DNA of 64,000 bases from Pseudacidovorax sp. RU35E (lineage in GTDB: Bacteria; Pseudomonadota; Gammaproteobacteria; Burkholderiales; Burkholderiaceae_C). Where the stretch lies: assembly GCF_900156165.1 (NCBI RefSeq), contig NZ_FTMY01000008.1, positions 248,001 to 312,000 of the forward strand, read 5' to 3'. The stretch's first letter is position 1. Every line of letters starts with the position of its first letter. The translations under genes were made by a program, and so were the position numbers. Under the pieces are notes generated by a model that saw only the letters and a list, made by a program, of their open reading frames with translations, had not been told where the DNA came from and did not search any database. Below are positions 16,983 to 25,769 of the stretch, piece by piece.

Positions 16983-17867
16983 ATGACGCTGGTCCAGCTC
17001 CGGCACTTCCTGTCGCTGGCCGACACGGGCTCTTTCACCCGTTCGGCGCAGGCGCTGCACCTGACCCAGCCGGCGCTCAGCCGCAGCATCCGCGCGCTCG
17101 AGGCCGCGCTGGGCGGCGCCTTGTTCGATCGGGTGGGTCGCCGCAGCGAGCTCACACACTTCGGCCGCGAACTGCTGGAGCAGGCCCGACACCTGGTGCA
17201 CGAGGCCGGTCAGCTTGCGCTGACCGGCGAACGGCTTCGCGCCGGCCACGCGTCGACGCTGCGCGTGGGCCTGGGTTCGGGTCCGGGCGCCTTGCTGAGC
17301 ACACCCCTGCTGCTGCGGGCCAGCGCGCCCGACACGCGGGTGCGCGTCGAGATCCTGCACAGCGACAACGAGCGGCTGATCGAGGCACTGCAACGCCGCC
17401 TGCTCGACGCCGTGGTGATCGAGATGCGCTCATTCACCGCCGATGCGGGCCTGCGCATCGAGCCGCTGGTGCAGATGCGCGGCGCCTTCCTGTGCCGGCC
17501 CGGGCATCCGCTCACGCGCCGCCGCCGGACGCTGGGCTTCGACGACCTGCAGAAGTACCCCATCGCCTCGACCCCTCTCGGCGACCACGTGGGCCGGGGC
17601 ATGGTGGCAGCCTATGGGCCCCAGGGGCATCCGGACGTGTGCGTGCGCCTGCGCTGCAACGAGCTCACGCGGCTGGTCGAGCTGACCCGGCACAGCGATG
17701 CGGTCCTCCTGGCGATCCGCGCCGCAGCGCCCGATCTCGTCGAGCTGCCCGTTCAGCCGCAGATCGAGGGCGGCGCCCGCTTCGGGCTGGTGACGCAGGC
17801 CCGGCGGCAGCAGGCGCCCGCCCTTCCGCTGCTGCGTGAGGTGATCGCCGCACACCTGCACGACTGA
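16983..17867 (+). CDS. LysR-family transcriptional regulator
   Basis: The 294-residue protein has the LysR winged helix-turn-helix at residues 1-60 (LVQLRHFLSLADTGSFTRSA, TQPALSRSIRALEAALG, LFDR) and a periplasmic-binding-protein-like effector domain from about 90. The ATG at 16983 gives the family-typical start MTLVQLRHF. It is divergent from the exported amidohydrolase, and the usual family logic would make that gene, or an operon containing it, a target. The effector is unknown. Confidence 0.92.
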   Translation: MTLVQLRHFLSLADTGSFTRSAQALHLTQPALSRSIRALEAALGGALFDRVGRRSELTHFGRELLEQARHLVHEAGQLALTGERLRAGHASTLRVGLGSGPGALLSTPLLLRASAPDTRVRVEILHSDNERLIEALQRRLLDAVVIEMRSFTADAGLRIEPLVQMRGAFLCRPGHPLTRRRRTLGFDDLQKYPIASTPLGDHVGRGMVAAYGPQGHPDVCVRLRCNELTRLVELTRHSDAVLLAIRAAAPDLVELPVQPQIEGGARFGLVTQARRQQAPALPLLREVIAAHLHD

Positions 17868-17913
17868 AGACGCTGCATCGCCGATGGCGGGCGCGCACTA
17901 CGCGTCGGCGGCC

Positions 17914-18741
17914 TCAGCGCCCCTTGAACACCGGCTCGCGCTTCTCCACGAAGGCCTGGGCCGCCGCGCGGTGGTCCTCGGTCTGGCCGCAGTGGATGTG
18001 GTGCGTGGCCTCCAGGTCCAGGCACTCGTCCACCTCGCCGGCCATCGCGCGGTTGAGGTTCTCCTTCATGTAGCGGTAGGCCACGGCAGGGCCGTTGGCG
18101 AGCCGGGTCGCGATCTCCTGGGCACGCGCGGCCAGTTGCTCCGGCGGGCAGACCCAGTTGGCCAGGCCCAGCCGCAACGCCTCGTCGGCCGGCACGCGGT
18201 CGGAGAGCAGATACAGCTCGCGCGCCTTGGCCGCGCCGACGAGCTGGGTCATGAAGTAGCTGCCGCCGTAGTCGCCTGAGAAGCCCACGCGGGCGAAGGC
18301 GGTGGTCATGATGGCGTTGCCGGCCATCAGGCGAAGGTCACAGGCCAGCGCCAGCGCGAGGCCGGCGCCCGCGGCGGGGCCCGGCAGCACGGCCAGCGTG
18401 GGTTTGGGCATCTTGAACAGGCGCCCGGCCGTCTCGCGCTGGTTGACGCGCTGGCGATGGATGGCCTGGTCGATGGTGAGCGCGCCGACGGTGCCGTCGC
18501 CCGCAGCCGCCATGTTCTTCACGTCGCCGCCAGCACAGAAGGCACCGCCCGCGCCGGTCAGCACCACGCAGCGGACCTCGGGGTCCAGCTCGGCACGCGC
18601 CAGCTCGCGGGCCAGGGCCTCGTTCATGGCGCGGGTCATGGCGTTGCGCGCCTGCGGCCGGTTGAGCGTCAGGGTCAGCACACCGGCGTCAAGCTGCGCC
18701 AGCAGGTCCGGCGTGCCGGTGTCGATCGTGGATGCGGTCAT
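17914..18741 (-). CDS. Enoyl-CoA hydratase/isomerase-family protein
   Basis: The 275-residue protein has the crotonase fold signatures: RPQARNAMTRAMNEAL, oxyanion loop GAGGAFCAGGDVKNM and the second oxyanion loop GPAAGAGLALALACDL. At the catalytic region FSGDYGGSYFMTQLVG it keeps an Asp before the Gly pair, as in PaaG-like isomerases, instead of the Glu of classic hydratases, so an isomerase or dehydratase reaction is possible. The start is preceded by GGAG on the minus strand. It is downstream of, and co-directional with, the gene at 18784-19743 (42 bp apart), so the two may form an operon acting on acyl-CoA. Confidence 0.85.
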   Translation of the reverse strand: MTASTIDTGTPDLLAQLDAGVLTLTLNRPQARNAMTRAMNEALARELARAELDPEVRCVVLTGAGGAFCAGGDVKNMAAAGDGTVGALTIDQAIHRQRVNQRETAGRLFKMPKPTLAVLPGPAAGAGLALALACDLRLMAGNAIMTTAFARVGFSGDYGGSYFMTQLVGAAKARELYLLSDRVPADEALRLGLANWVCPPEQLAARAQEIATRLANGPAVAYRYMKENLNRAMAGEVDECLDLEATHHIHCGQTEDHRAAAQAFVEKREPVFKGR

Positions 18742-18783
18742 GGGAGTCTCCGTCGTTGTCGTGGAAGGGGATGGTGCCGGCCC

Positions 18784-19743
18784 TCAGGCGAGGCCGAGTT
18801 CGCGCGCCTCGCGCTCGTAGTGCGGGTAAGAGGCCTTCATCACCGCACCGTTGAGGATCATCTCGGCCACCAGCGTGCGCCTGGGCAGCTCGAACACGCG
18901 GGTGCGCACCCAGGTGGACTCGGTGCGGGCGCTTTCGCTCAGGGCCACGATCTCGCGCTCCAGCGCATAGTCCTGGTCGACGAAGAGCGGGCCGCGGACG
19001 AGGCGGATCTGCTGGCCCCCGAACAGCCCCACCGCTGGCTTGCGACCGCCCAGCTGCGCGTCGGCGATGGTGCTGCCCAGCAGCACGCTGATCATCTCCA
19101 TCGGGATGATGGGCCGGCCCCAGGGCGAGCGCGCCCCGCCTTCGGGCGTGTACCAGTCGCAGGGTTCGGTGATGGCCGCCAGCTTGTCGCGCAGGGTGAA
19201 GGGATAGTGGTCGCCCATGTGCTGGTCGAAGCCCATGCGGATCGTTTCGGGCACGGCGCCGCGCTGGCCCACCTTCAGGTCGCGATTGATGACCAGGCCG
19301 GTGGCCGGACGCAGCCTGGCCATGCGCTGTTCCAGTTCGTGCGGCTGGCCGGGCTCGCCGACCGAGGCCGTGCCGGTGAGCACCGGCGTGCCGTCGGCCT
19401 TCTCGGCGCGGATGCGCACGAAAGGAGCGCCCGGCGCGGGCAGGTCGACGAAGGCGCGCACCGATTCACCTTCCACCACCATGGTCTGGTAGTGGGCGCT
19501 GATGCAGCCGGTTTCGAACCACTGGCGGCCGAACAGGTGGGCCAGCAGGGGGTCGAACTGGCTGAAGTGCGTGGGCCCTTCGATGGGACCGGCGCGCAGG
19601 CCGAGATCGCCGGCCGTGGCGTCGTCGTGGATGGACTTGTGGCCGTCATACGTCTGGTCGGCCAGCATCTGGCGCGGCTGGCGCAGCGGGCCGGACAGGG
19701 CCAGCGGTGTGGCGAAGGGGGTGTCGGCGGTGGGCAGGCTCAT
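18784..19743 (-). CDS. Uncharacterised protein, possible hotdog-fold acyl-CoA enzyme
   Basis: This 319-residue cytoplasmic protein has no signal peptide or membrane segment. The pattern GPIEGPTHFSQFDPLLAHLFG followed by an AHYQTMVVEGESVRAFVDLP strand resembles MaoC-like hotdog proteins, and the length would fit a double-hotdog. I cannot name a catalytic motif with certainty. Its position directly upstream of an enoyl-CoA hydratase-family gene supports a role in acyl-CoA chemistry. Divergent from the 5'-nucleotidase gene. Confidence 0.6.
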   Translation of the reverse strand: MSLPTADTPFATPLALSGPLRQPRQMLADQTYDGHKSIHDDATAGDLGLRAGPIEGPTHFSQFDPLLAHLFGRQWFETGCISAHYQTMVVEGESVRAFVDLPAPGAPFVRIRAEKADGTPVLTGTASVGEPGQPHELEQRMARLRPATGLVINRDLKVGQRGAVPETIRMGFDQHMGDHYPFTLRDKLAAITEPCDWYTPEGGARSPWGRPIIPMEMISVLLGSTIADAQLGGRKPAVGLFGGQQIRLVRGPLFVDQDYALEREIVALSESARTESTWVRTRVFELPRRTLVAEMILNGAVMKASYPHYEREARELGLA

Positions 19744-19844
19744 GACGGCGATGGTGGCGCAAGGCCGGGGCGGTGGCTGTCACCTGTGTCACTGCGGGCG
19801 GCCGCACAATGCCCGCTCCGCATCTCTCCCTCCGCTCACTGCCC

Positions 19845-20744
19845 ATGCCGGTCACCCTGGACGACAAGCTCGTGGTCGCGATCTCCTCGCGTGCCCTGTT
19901 CAACCTCGAGGAGGAAAACCGCCTGTTCGACGCCGGCGATCCGGCCGGCTACATGCGGCTGCAGCTGGAGCGGCTGGAGGTGCCGGCGCAGCCCGGCATC
20001 GCCTATTCGCTGGTGCGCAAGCTGCTGCGCTTCAATGCCGATGGCGTGCAGCGGGTGGAGGTGGTGATCCTGTCGCGCAACGATCCGGTCTCGGGCATGC
20101 GCATCTTCAACTCCGGCGCGGCGGCGGAACTCGCCATCGAGCGCGGCGTGTTCACCCAGGGCCGGCCGCCCTTCCGCTACCTCACGCCGCTGCGGGCCGA
20201 CCTCTTCCTCTCGGCCAACGCCGACGATGTGCGCGAGGCGCTGGGCGCGGGCTTTGCGGCGGCGCATGTGAGCGTGGAATCGGCGCTGGCCGGCAACCAG
20301 CATCCGGACGAAGTGCGCATCGCCTTCGACGGCGACGCCGTGCTGTTCTCCGACGAGGCCGAGCGCATCTACCAGCAGCAGGGCCTGGCCGCCTTCCAGG
20401 CGCACGAGGCGGACAAGGCCGCCGTGCCGCTGGGCGCCGGACCGCTCGCGCCCTTCCTGGTGGCGCTCCATCGGCTGCAGCAGGCCGCCAGCACCGGCAT
20501 GCGCATCCGCACGGCGCTGGTCACGGCCCGCGGGGCTCCGGCCCACCGCCGCGCCATCCAGACGCTGATGAGCTGGAACATCCGCGTGGACGAGGCGATG
20601 TTCCTGGCCGGGCTGGACAAGGGTGGCTTCCTGCGCGAGTTCGAGCCCGACTTCTTCTTCGACGACCAGACCGGCCATGTGCGCTCGGCCGCGCGCCATG
20701 TGCCGGCCGGGCATGTGGCCAGCGGCATCAGCAACCCGCGCTGA
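19845..20744 (+). CDS. Cytosolic-type 5'-nucleotidase (NT5C1 family)
   Basis: The 299-residue protein matches the bacterial 5'-nucleotidase family related to cytosolic 5'-nucleotidase 1A. Landmarks are LVVAISSRALFNLEEENRLF, SRNDPVSGMRIFNS, DVRIAFDGDAVLFSDEAERI-like sequence (here VRIAFDGDAVLFSDEAERI), KGGFL and FFFDDQTGH. The Asp-containing segments fit a HAD-like phosphatase core. It would dephosphorylate nucleoside monophosphates in the cytoplasm. The ATG at 19845 is chosen over 19773 because the upstream extension is not conserved in character. Monocistronic, convergent with the GntR gene. Confidence 0.85.
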   Translation: MPVTLDDKLVVAISSRALFNLEEENRLFDAGDPAGYMRLQLERLEVPAQPGIAYSLVRKLLRFNADGVQRVEVVILSRNDPVSGMRIFNSGAAAELAIERGVFTQGRPPFRYLTPLRADLFLSANADDVREALGAGFAAAHVSVESALAGNQHPDEVRIAFDGDAVLFSDEAERIYQQQGLAAFQAHEADKAAVPLGAGPLAPFLVALHRLQQAASTGMRIRTALVTARGAPAHRRAIQTLMSWNIRVDEAMFLAGLDKGGFLREFEPDFFFDDQTGHVRSAARHVPAGHVASGISNPR

Positions 20745-20767
20745 TCCTCCGCGCCGGCCAGGCCGCC

Positions 20768-21586
20768 TCAGCTCGCCGGCGGCACTTCGTGCACGAAATG
20801 GCCAGCGCTGAGTGTGTTCACCGTCTCGCCCGGGATGTCCATGAGGATGCGGCTGCGCTCGGGCGTCATCGACACGGTGATGTACTGCACGGGCCGGGCC
20901 TGCGGGTCGTGGATCACGCGCACGATCTTCAATAGCGGCATGCCGACCTCGGTCTGCAGGAGACGGGCGCGCGCCGGGTCGCTCACTTCCGCAGTGATCT
21001 CCTGGATCACACGGCCGAACTTCACGCCCTGCGCAAGAAGAATCTCGTAGAGCGCCTGCTTGCGCAGTGTGACGGCGGTCACATGCTTGCCCAGGCGCGC
21101 AGGCACCCAGGCGTCGGTCAGCATCACCGGCGTGCCGTCGATGCTGCGCAGGCGCAGCGCATGCACGGCCCTCTCGCCCGGCTCCAGCTGCAGCAGCGCG
21201 GCCACGTCCAGCGGTGGCTCGGCCTGCTCGACGCGCAGCACCTGCACCTGGGTATCGATCGCTGCCTGACGCAGGCTGTCGATGAGGCTGAGGCTGGGCC
21301 GCGCACGCGCCAGCGGCAGCCGGTCATTGCGCACGAAAGTGCCCCGGCCATGCCTGCGCTCGACCAGCCCCTGCGCCGCCAGATCGGCCAACGCGCGCCG
21401 CACCGTGATGCGCGAGACGCCGAAGCGCTCGCACAGCGCCTCCTCCTTGGGGAGCAGGCCCGAGGCGTACTCGCCCCGCACGATCTCGTCGCGCAACACC
21501 ATGAAGAGTTGCCGATGCAGGGAGGTGCCGGGCGTGCGGGCGACAGCAGCGGTGTCGGACGCGGTCGGTGCGGAAGCGGACTTCAT
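20768..21586 (-). CDS. GntR-family regulator, HutC/UTRA subfamily
   Basis: The 272-residue protein has an N-terminal winged helix (SLHRQLFMVLRDEIVRGEY, FGVSRITVRRALADLAAQG, GRGTFV) and a C-terminal UTRA effector domain typical of the HutC subfamily. It is divergent from the catabolic operon starting at 21721 and most likely represses it and itself. I chose the ATG at 21584-21586 because the longer frame to 21652 would begin inside the operator palindrome at 21643-21668. The effector is presumably a substrate or intermediate of the operon. Confidence 0.92.
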   Translation of the reverse strand: MKSASAPTASDTAAVARTPGTSLHRQLFMVLRDEIVRGEYASGLLPKEEALCERFGVSRITVRRALADLAAQGLVERRHGRGTFVRNDRLPLARARPSLSLIDSLRQAAIDTQVQVLRVEQAEPPLDVAALLQLEPGERAVHALRLRSIDGTPVMLTDAWVPARLGKHVTAVTLRKQALYEILLAQGVKFGRVIQEITAEVSDPARARLLQTEVGMPLLKIVRVIHDPQARPVQYITVSMTPERSRILMDIPGETVNTLSAGHFVHEVPPAS

Positions 21587-21629
21587 GCGGGTCGGGGGTG
21601 AGGGCAATACACCGGGCCGAGCATAGTCG

Positions 21630-21657
21630 TTGACTTGTGTTAATGTTGTCATAATAA
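21630..21657 (+). promoter_or_regulatory. Promoter of the catabolic operon
   Basis: TTGACT at 21630-21635 and TAATAA at 21652-21657 are separated by 16 bp, in an AT-rich patch that stands out from its surroundings. The -10 box falls in the centre of the inverted repeat at 21643-21668, so a bound repressor would block RNA polymerase. The first operon gene starts at 21721 with a good AGGAAAGG ribosome-binding site. Confidence 0.5.
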
Positions 21658-21668
21658 TAAGACAACAT
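21643..21668. promoter_or_regulatory. GntR-type operator candidate
   Basis: ATGTTGTC (21643-21650) and GACAACAT (21661-21668) form a perfect 8-bp inverted repeat with a 10-bp AT-rich spacer. A further GACAAC half-site lies at 21673-21678. The element sits between the divergent GntR gene and the lyase gene and covers the -10 box. It is the obvious binding site for the GntR protein; this is inferred from position and symmetry. Confidence 0.6.
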
Positions 21669-21720
21669 ATTCAGACAACGCCGCCCGGTCCGCCCCGGCA
21701 GCACCAGGAAAGGCCTTCTC

Positions 21721-22626
21721 ATGGATCCGACACCCACCCCCTTCAGCGCTGCAGCCCAACTGCGTCAGCAACTTGCCGCCCCGGGCATGCGCATCGCCCC
21801 CGGCGCCTACGACGGCATCGGCGCCCGCCTGATCGAACAGGCCGGCTTCGGCGCCTGCTACATGACCGGCGCCGGCACGTCGGCCGCGCGGGGCTTTCCG
21901 GATTTCGGCCTGCTGACCCTGAGCGAGATGGTGGAGAACGCCGCCGTGATGGCCCGGTCGGTGCAGATCCCCCTGATCGCCGATGCCGACACGGGCTATG
22001 GCAACGAGTTGAACGTCACCCGCACCGTGCGTGAATACGAGGCACGCGGCGTGGCGGCGATCCACCTCGAGGACCAGGTCTCGCCCAAGCGCTGCGGGCA
22101 CCTGGATGGCAAGGAAGTGATCTCGCGCGAAGAATTCGTCTCGAAGATCCGGGCCGCGGTGGAAGCGCGGCGCACACCCGATTTCCTGCTCATCGCGCGC
22201 ACCGATGCGCGCGCCATGCTCGGCCTGGAGGAGGCCCTCTGGCGCGCCGAGGCGGCCCTCGATGCGGGCGCCGACGTGGCCTTCGTCGAGGCCACGCAGT
22301 CGGTCGAAGAGGCCGCGCTCGTACCGCGCCGCATCAAGGGCATGTGCCTGCTGAATGTGGTGCCGGGCGGCCGCACGCCGGTGCACGACCTGCGCCAGGC
22401 CGAGGAGATGGGCTACAAGCTTGCGATCCTCCCCGGCCTGATGTTGAAGGCGACCATCGAGGCCGGCGATGCCGCCCTCGCCGAGGTCAAGGCCACGATG
22501 CGGGCGCCCACCACCAGCGCCACCGTAGCCCAGACCTTCCGGCGTTTCGGGGCCGACGAGTGGGACGCCCTGCGCACCCGCTTCAACGCCGGCGCGACGA
22601 TGGAAGCGCCGAAGAAGGCCGCCTGA
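21721..22626 (+). CDS. Isocitrate lyase / PEP mutase superfamily lyase
   Basis: The 301-residue protein is in the PEP mutase/isocitrate lyase family. The metal-binding ADADTGYGN, the catalytic KRCGH loop (Cys125) and ARTDA are present. A Cys in the K(K/R)CGH loop points to a carbon-carbon lyase, not a phosphonomutase. Characterised relatives cleave 2-methylisocitrate or 2,3-dimethylmalate (to pyruvate plus propionate) or decarboxylate oxaloacetate. It is followed after 1 bp by LeuC-like and LeuD-like subunits, an arrangement that recalls dimethylmalate lyase with dimethylmaleate hydratase. The substrate is not determined. Confidence 0.88.
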   Translation: MDPTPTPFSAAAQLRQQLAAPGMRIAPGAYDGIGARLIEQAGFGACYMTGAGTSAARGFPDFGLLTLSEMVENAAVMARSVQIPLIADADTGYGNELNVTRTVREYEARGVAAIHLEDQVSPKRCGHLDGKEVISREEFVSKIRAAVEARRTPDFLLIARTDARAMLGLEEALWRAEAALDAGADVAFVEATQSVEEAALVPRRIKGMCLLNVVPGGRTPVHDLRQAEEMGYKLAILPGLMLKATIEAGDAALAEVKATMRAPTTSATVAQTFRRFGADEWDALRTRFNAGATMEAPKKAA

Positions 22627-22627
22627 C

Positions 22628-24073
22628 ATGCAGGCTCCGCACTCATCGCTTCGCGCAGCGCCGCGGCCCGAAGGGCCACGCACCCTCTTCGACAAGCTGT
22701 GGGACGCCCACGTCATCCGCGAACTGGGCGACGGTTGGGCCCTGCTGCACATCGACCGCCACCTGCTCCACGACCTGTCGGGCCCGCCTGCGTTGAACGA
22801 CGTGCGCACGCGCGGGCTGCCGCTGCACGACCCGGAACTGGTCTTCGCCACGCCCGATCACGCCGTGTCCAGCCAGCCCGGGCGGGTGGCCACCACCTTC
22901 CCGCTGGGCGGGCGGCTGCATGCGGGCCTGAAGCAGCTCACCGGTGCCATGGGCGTGCAGCTGTTCGACCTCGGTGAGCCCGGCCAGGGCATCGTGCATG
23001 TGATGGGCCCCGAGATGGGCATCGTGCTGCCCGGCCTCACGGTGATCTGCGGCGACAGCCACACCTGCACCAACGGCGGACTGGGCGCGATGGCCTTCGG
23101 CGTGGGCTCGTCCGAAAGCACCCATGCGCTGGCCACACAGACGCTGCGCCAGCAGAAGCCGCGCCGCATGCGCATCCGCTGCGAAGGGCGGCTGGCGGCG
23201 GGCGTGACGGCCAAGGACCTCGCGCTGCACCTCATCGGTCGCCTGGGGGCCGCCGCAGGCGTAGGCTACGCGATCGAGTTCGCCGGCCCGGCTGTCGAGG
23301 CACTGGACGTGGAAGGCCGCCTCACGCTGTGCAACCTCAGCGTGGAGTTGGGGGCGCGCTTCGGCATGGTCGCACCCGACGAGACCACCATCGACTGGCT
23401 GCGCGGCCGCTCGTACGCGCCGCAGGGCGAGGCCTTCGAGGCTGCCGCCGCCTACTGGCGCACGCTGGCCAGCGATGCCGATGCGGTGTTCGACCGCGAG
23501 GAGACCCTCGACGCCGGTGCCGTCGCGCCGACCATCACCTGGGGCACCAGCCCCGAGCATGCGATCGCCATCGACGGCGCGGTGCCCGACCCGGCGCATG
23601 CCGCCTCGGCCACCGAGCGCGAGGCCTGGAACGCCGCGCTCGACTACATGGGGCTGCAGGCCAATGCACCCATCGCCGGCACGACCGTCGACTGGGTGTT
23701 CATCGGCTCCTGTGCCAACTCGCGCCTGGCGGACCTGCGCGCAGCCGCAGAGGTGGCGCGCGGCCGCCGCGTGGCCGACGGCGTGCGCGCCTGGGTCGTG
23801 CCAGGCTCCGAGAACGTCAAGCGCGCCGCCGAGGCCGAAGGCCTGCACGCGCTGTTCGTCGCCGCCGGCTTCGAGTGGCGCGAGCCCGGCTGCAGCATGT
23901 GCGTGGCCGCCAACGGGGAGCAGGTGCCGCCGCAAAAGCGCTCGGTCTCGACCTCCAACCGCAATTTCGTCGGACGCCAGGGGCCGGGCGCCCGCACCCA
24001 CCTGGCCAGCCCGGCGATGGCCGCCGCCGCGGCGGTCACCGGCCGCATCACCGACGTGAGGAGCCTGGCGTGA
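22628..24073 (+). CDS. Aconitase-family hydratase large subunit (LeuC-like)
   Basis: The 481-residue protein is a LeuC-type large subunit of a [4Fe-4S] hydro-lyase. The cluster cysteines are Cys362 (GSCANSR) and Cys422/Cys425 (GCSMC), and the active-site segment CGDSHTCTNGG is intact. It pairs with the LeuD-like subunit encoded next. In this context a role in leucine synthesis is unlikely, since no leuA or leuB is nearby and the operon is catabolic; dimethylmaleate, citraconate or a related unsaturated acid is more likely. It begins 1 bp after the lyase stop and overlaps the next gene as GTGA. Confidence 0.88.
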   Translation: MQAPHSSLRAAPRPEGPRTLFDKLWDAHVIRELGDGWALLHIDRHLLHDLSGPPALNDVRTRGLPLHDPELVFATPDHAVSSQPGRVATTFPLGGRLHAGLKQLTGAMGVQLFDLGEPGQGIVHVMGPEMGIVLPGLTVICGDSHTCTNGGLGAMAFGVGSSESTHALATQTLRQQKPRRMRIRCEGRLAAGVTAKDLALHLIGRLGAAAGVGYAIEFAGPAVEALDVEGRLTLCNLSVELGARFGMVAPDETTIDWLRGRSYAPQGEAFEAAAAYWRTLASDADAVFDREETLDAGAVAPTITWGTSPEHAIAIDGAVPDPAHAASATEREAWNAALDYMGLQANAPIAGTTVDWVFIGSCANSRLADLRAAAEVARGRRVADGVRAWVVPGSENVKRAAEAEGLHALFVAAGFEWREPGCSMCVAANGEQVPPQKRSVSTSNRNFVGRQGPGARTHLASPAMAAAAAVTGRITDVRSLA

Positions 24074-24696
24074 ACCACCCTTTCACCACCCTCACCGGCC
24101 CCGCCGTGCCGCTGATGAGGGCCAACGTCGACACCGACGTCATCATCCGCATCGAACGCCTGACCACGCTGGGCAAGGACGCGCTGGGTCCCTATGCCTT
24201 CGAGGCCCTGCGCCGCCGACCCGACGGCAGCGAGGACGCCGACTGCGTCCTGAACGCACCCCGCTTTCGCCAGGCGCCGCTGCTGCTGGCCGCCGAGAAC
24301 TTCGGCTGCGGCTCGTCGCGCGAGGGCGCCGTGTGGGCGCTGCAGGGCATCGGCGTGCGCTGCGTCATCGCGCCGAGCTACGGCGACATCTTCTGGAGCA
24401 ACTGCTTCCAGAACGGCGTGTTGCCGATCACGCTGCCGATCGGCCAGGTGCAGTCGCTGGCCATTCAGTGCGAGGGCGGCGCGTCCGTGACGGTGGACCT
24501 GCAGACCTGCAGCGTGGCGGCGCCGGATGGCCAGCTCATCCCCTTCGCGATCGACCCGCTGCGCCGCGAGGCGCTGCTGCACGGGCTCGACGACATCGGC
24601 CTCACCCTCAAGGACGACGCGCTGATCCGCGACTGGCAGGCCGCCGACCGGCTGCGGCGCCCGTGGGCCTGGCCTGCCGCCCGCTCGCGCCCCTAG
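24070..24696 (+). CDS. Aconitase-family hydratase small subunit (LeuD-like)
   Basis: The 208-residue swivel-domain subunit has the LeuD landmarks VPLMRANVDTDVIIR, AENFGCGSSREGAVWAL and YGDIFWSNCFQNGVLPI. It completes the active site of the LeuC-like protein. The start is a GTG at 24070 overlapping the upstream stop. Substrate-determining residues lie in the loop after DTD; IIRIERLT differs from the IPxxxL of classical LeuD, which supports a substrate other than isopropylmalate. The last 20 residues are Arg/Pro/Trp-rich. Confidence 0.87.
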   Translation: MNHPFTTLTGPAVPLMRANVDTDVIIRIERLTTLGKDALGPYAFEALRRRPDGSEDADCVLNAPRFRQAPLLLAAENFGCGSSREGAVWALQGIGVRCVIAPSYGDIFWSNCFQNGVLPITLPIGQVQSLAIQCEGGASVTVDLQTCSVAAPDGQLIPFAIDPLRREALLHGLDDIGLTLKDDALIRDWQAADRLRRPWAWPAARSRP

Positions 24697-24757
24697 CCCA
24701 CGGGTTCCCACCGCAGCAACAACGACAAACAAGACGGGCACTGCCCACGGAGACGAC

Positions 24758-25747
24758 ATGCCATCTCGATCCAAGCGGAATCGACCCGCCGCGCGCGCAC
24801 TGCTGGCCGCAGCCACCGTGCTTCTGACCACCAGTGTCGCGACCGCGCAACCCGCGCCCTGGCACCCCGAGCGCCAGGTGACGCTGATCGTCCCCTACGC
24901 CGCGGGCGGAGGCACGGATGCGACCGCACGCGCCGTGGCCAGGCAACTCGGCGTGCTGTGGAAGCAGCCGGTGGTGGTCGAGAACCTGCCGGGCGCCGAC
25001 GGTCTGATCGGCACCCGCCGCGCAATGGAAGCCAGGCCCGACGGCTACACCCTGCTGCTGCAGGTGCCGGCCATCGTGCTGACCAAGTACACGCCAGGTC
25101 TCAAGGGCATCGATCCGCTGGCGCAGCTCGCGCCGGTGACGGCCGTCTCCCAATCGCCCGCCGCCATCGTGGCCAGCGCCCGACTGCCGGTGAAGACACT
25201 GCCCGAGCTCTTCCAGTACTGCCAGAAGGCGCCGCAGCCCTGCTCGATCGCCAGTGGCGAGACGCTGGCGAGGGTGAGCGCCAAGCAGATCGCGGCCGAG
25301 GTGCCGCTGCCGGGCCTCATCACCGTCAACTACCGCGGCACGGGCGCCATCGTGACGGACATGATCGCCAACAACGTGAACTTCGCCTTCACCGGCATCA
25401 CGGCCGCGCTGCCGCACCACCGGGCCGGCACCTTGCGCATCCTGGCCACACAAGGCCGCACACGCGCTGCCGTGCTGCCGGACGTGCCGACCACCGCCGA
25501 GGCCGGCTTCCCGCAGTTCCAGTCGACCACCTGGTTCGGCCTCTTCGCGCCCAAGGGCACGCCGGCGCCGGTGCAGCAGGGCATCGTGGCAGCGCTGCGG
25601 GAGGCGGTGAAGGACGCCGACGTGCGCCAGGCGATCAGTGCCGCCGGTGCCGAGCCGGTCGTGAACGAACCTGCTGTGTTCGCGGCCCAGGTGCGCGAAG
25701 AGGACGAGCGCCTGGGCGCGCTGGTCAAGCGCTACCCGCTGGAATGA
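24758..25747 (+). CDS. Bug/TctC-family periplasmic solute-binding protein 1
   Basis: The 329-residue precursor has a signal peptide ending near VATAQPAP and the tripartite tricarboxylate transporter receptor pattern: VTLIVPYAAGGGTDATARAVA, VVENLPGADGLIG, ARPDGYTLL and LPDVPTTAEAGFP. Bug receptors bind carboxylates such as citrate, aspartate or nicotinate in the periplasm. A GGAGA ribosome-binding site precedes the ATG. No tctA or tctB membrane genes are in the window, so it must act with a transporter encoded elsewhere or as a sensor. Confidence 0.92.
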   Translation: MPSRSKRNRPAARALLAAATVLLTTSVATAQPAPWHPERQVTLIVPYAAGGGTDATARAVARQLGVLWKQPVVVENLPGADGLIGTRRAMEARPDGYTLLLQVPAIVLTKYTPGLKGIDPLAQLAPVTAVSQSPAAIVASARLPVKTLPELFQYCQKAPQPCSIASGETLARVSAKQIAAEVPLPGLITVNYRGTGAIVTDMIANNVNFAFTGITAALPHHRAGTLRILATQGRTRAAVLPDVPTTAEAGFPQFQSTTWFGLFAPKGTPAPVQQGIVAALREAVKDADVRQAISAAGAEPVVNEPAVFAAQVREEDERLGALVKRYPLE

Positions 25748-25769
25748 CACGCGAGAACCGGAGCCCCCC

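Noticed and set aside
22628-24696. Assignment of the LeuC/LeuD-like pair as leucine biosynthesis genes
   Set aside because: leuA and leuB are absent, the pair is coupled to an isocitrate-lyase-family enzyme behind a GntR regulator, and the LeuD substrate loop differs from the usual one.
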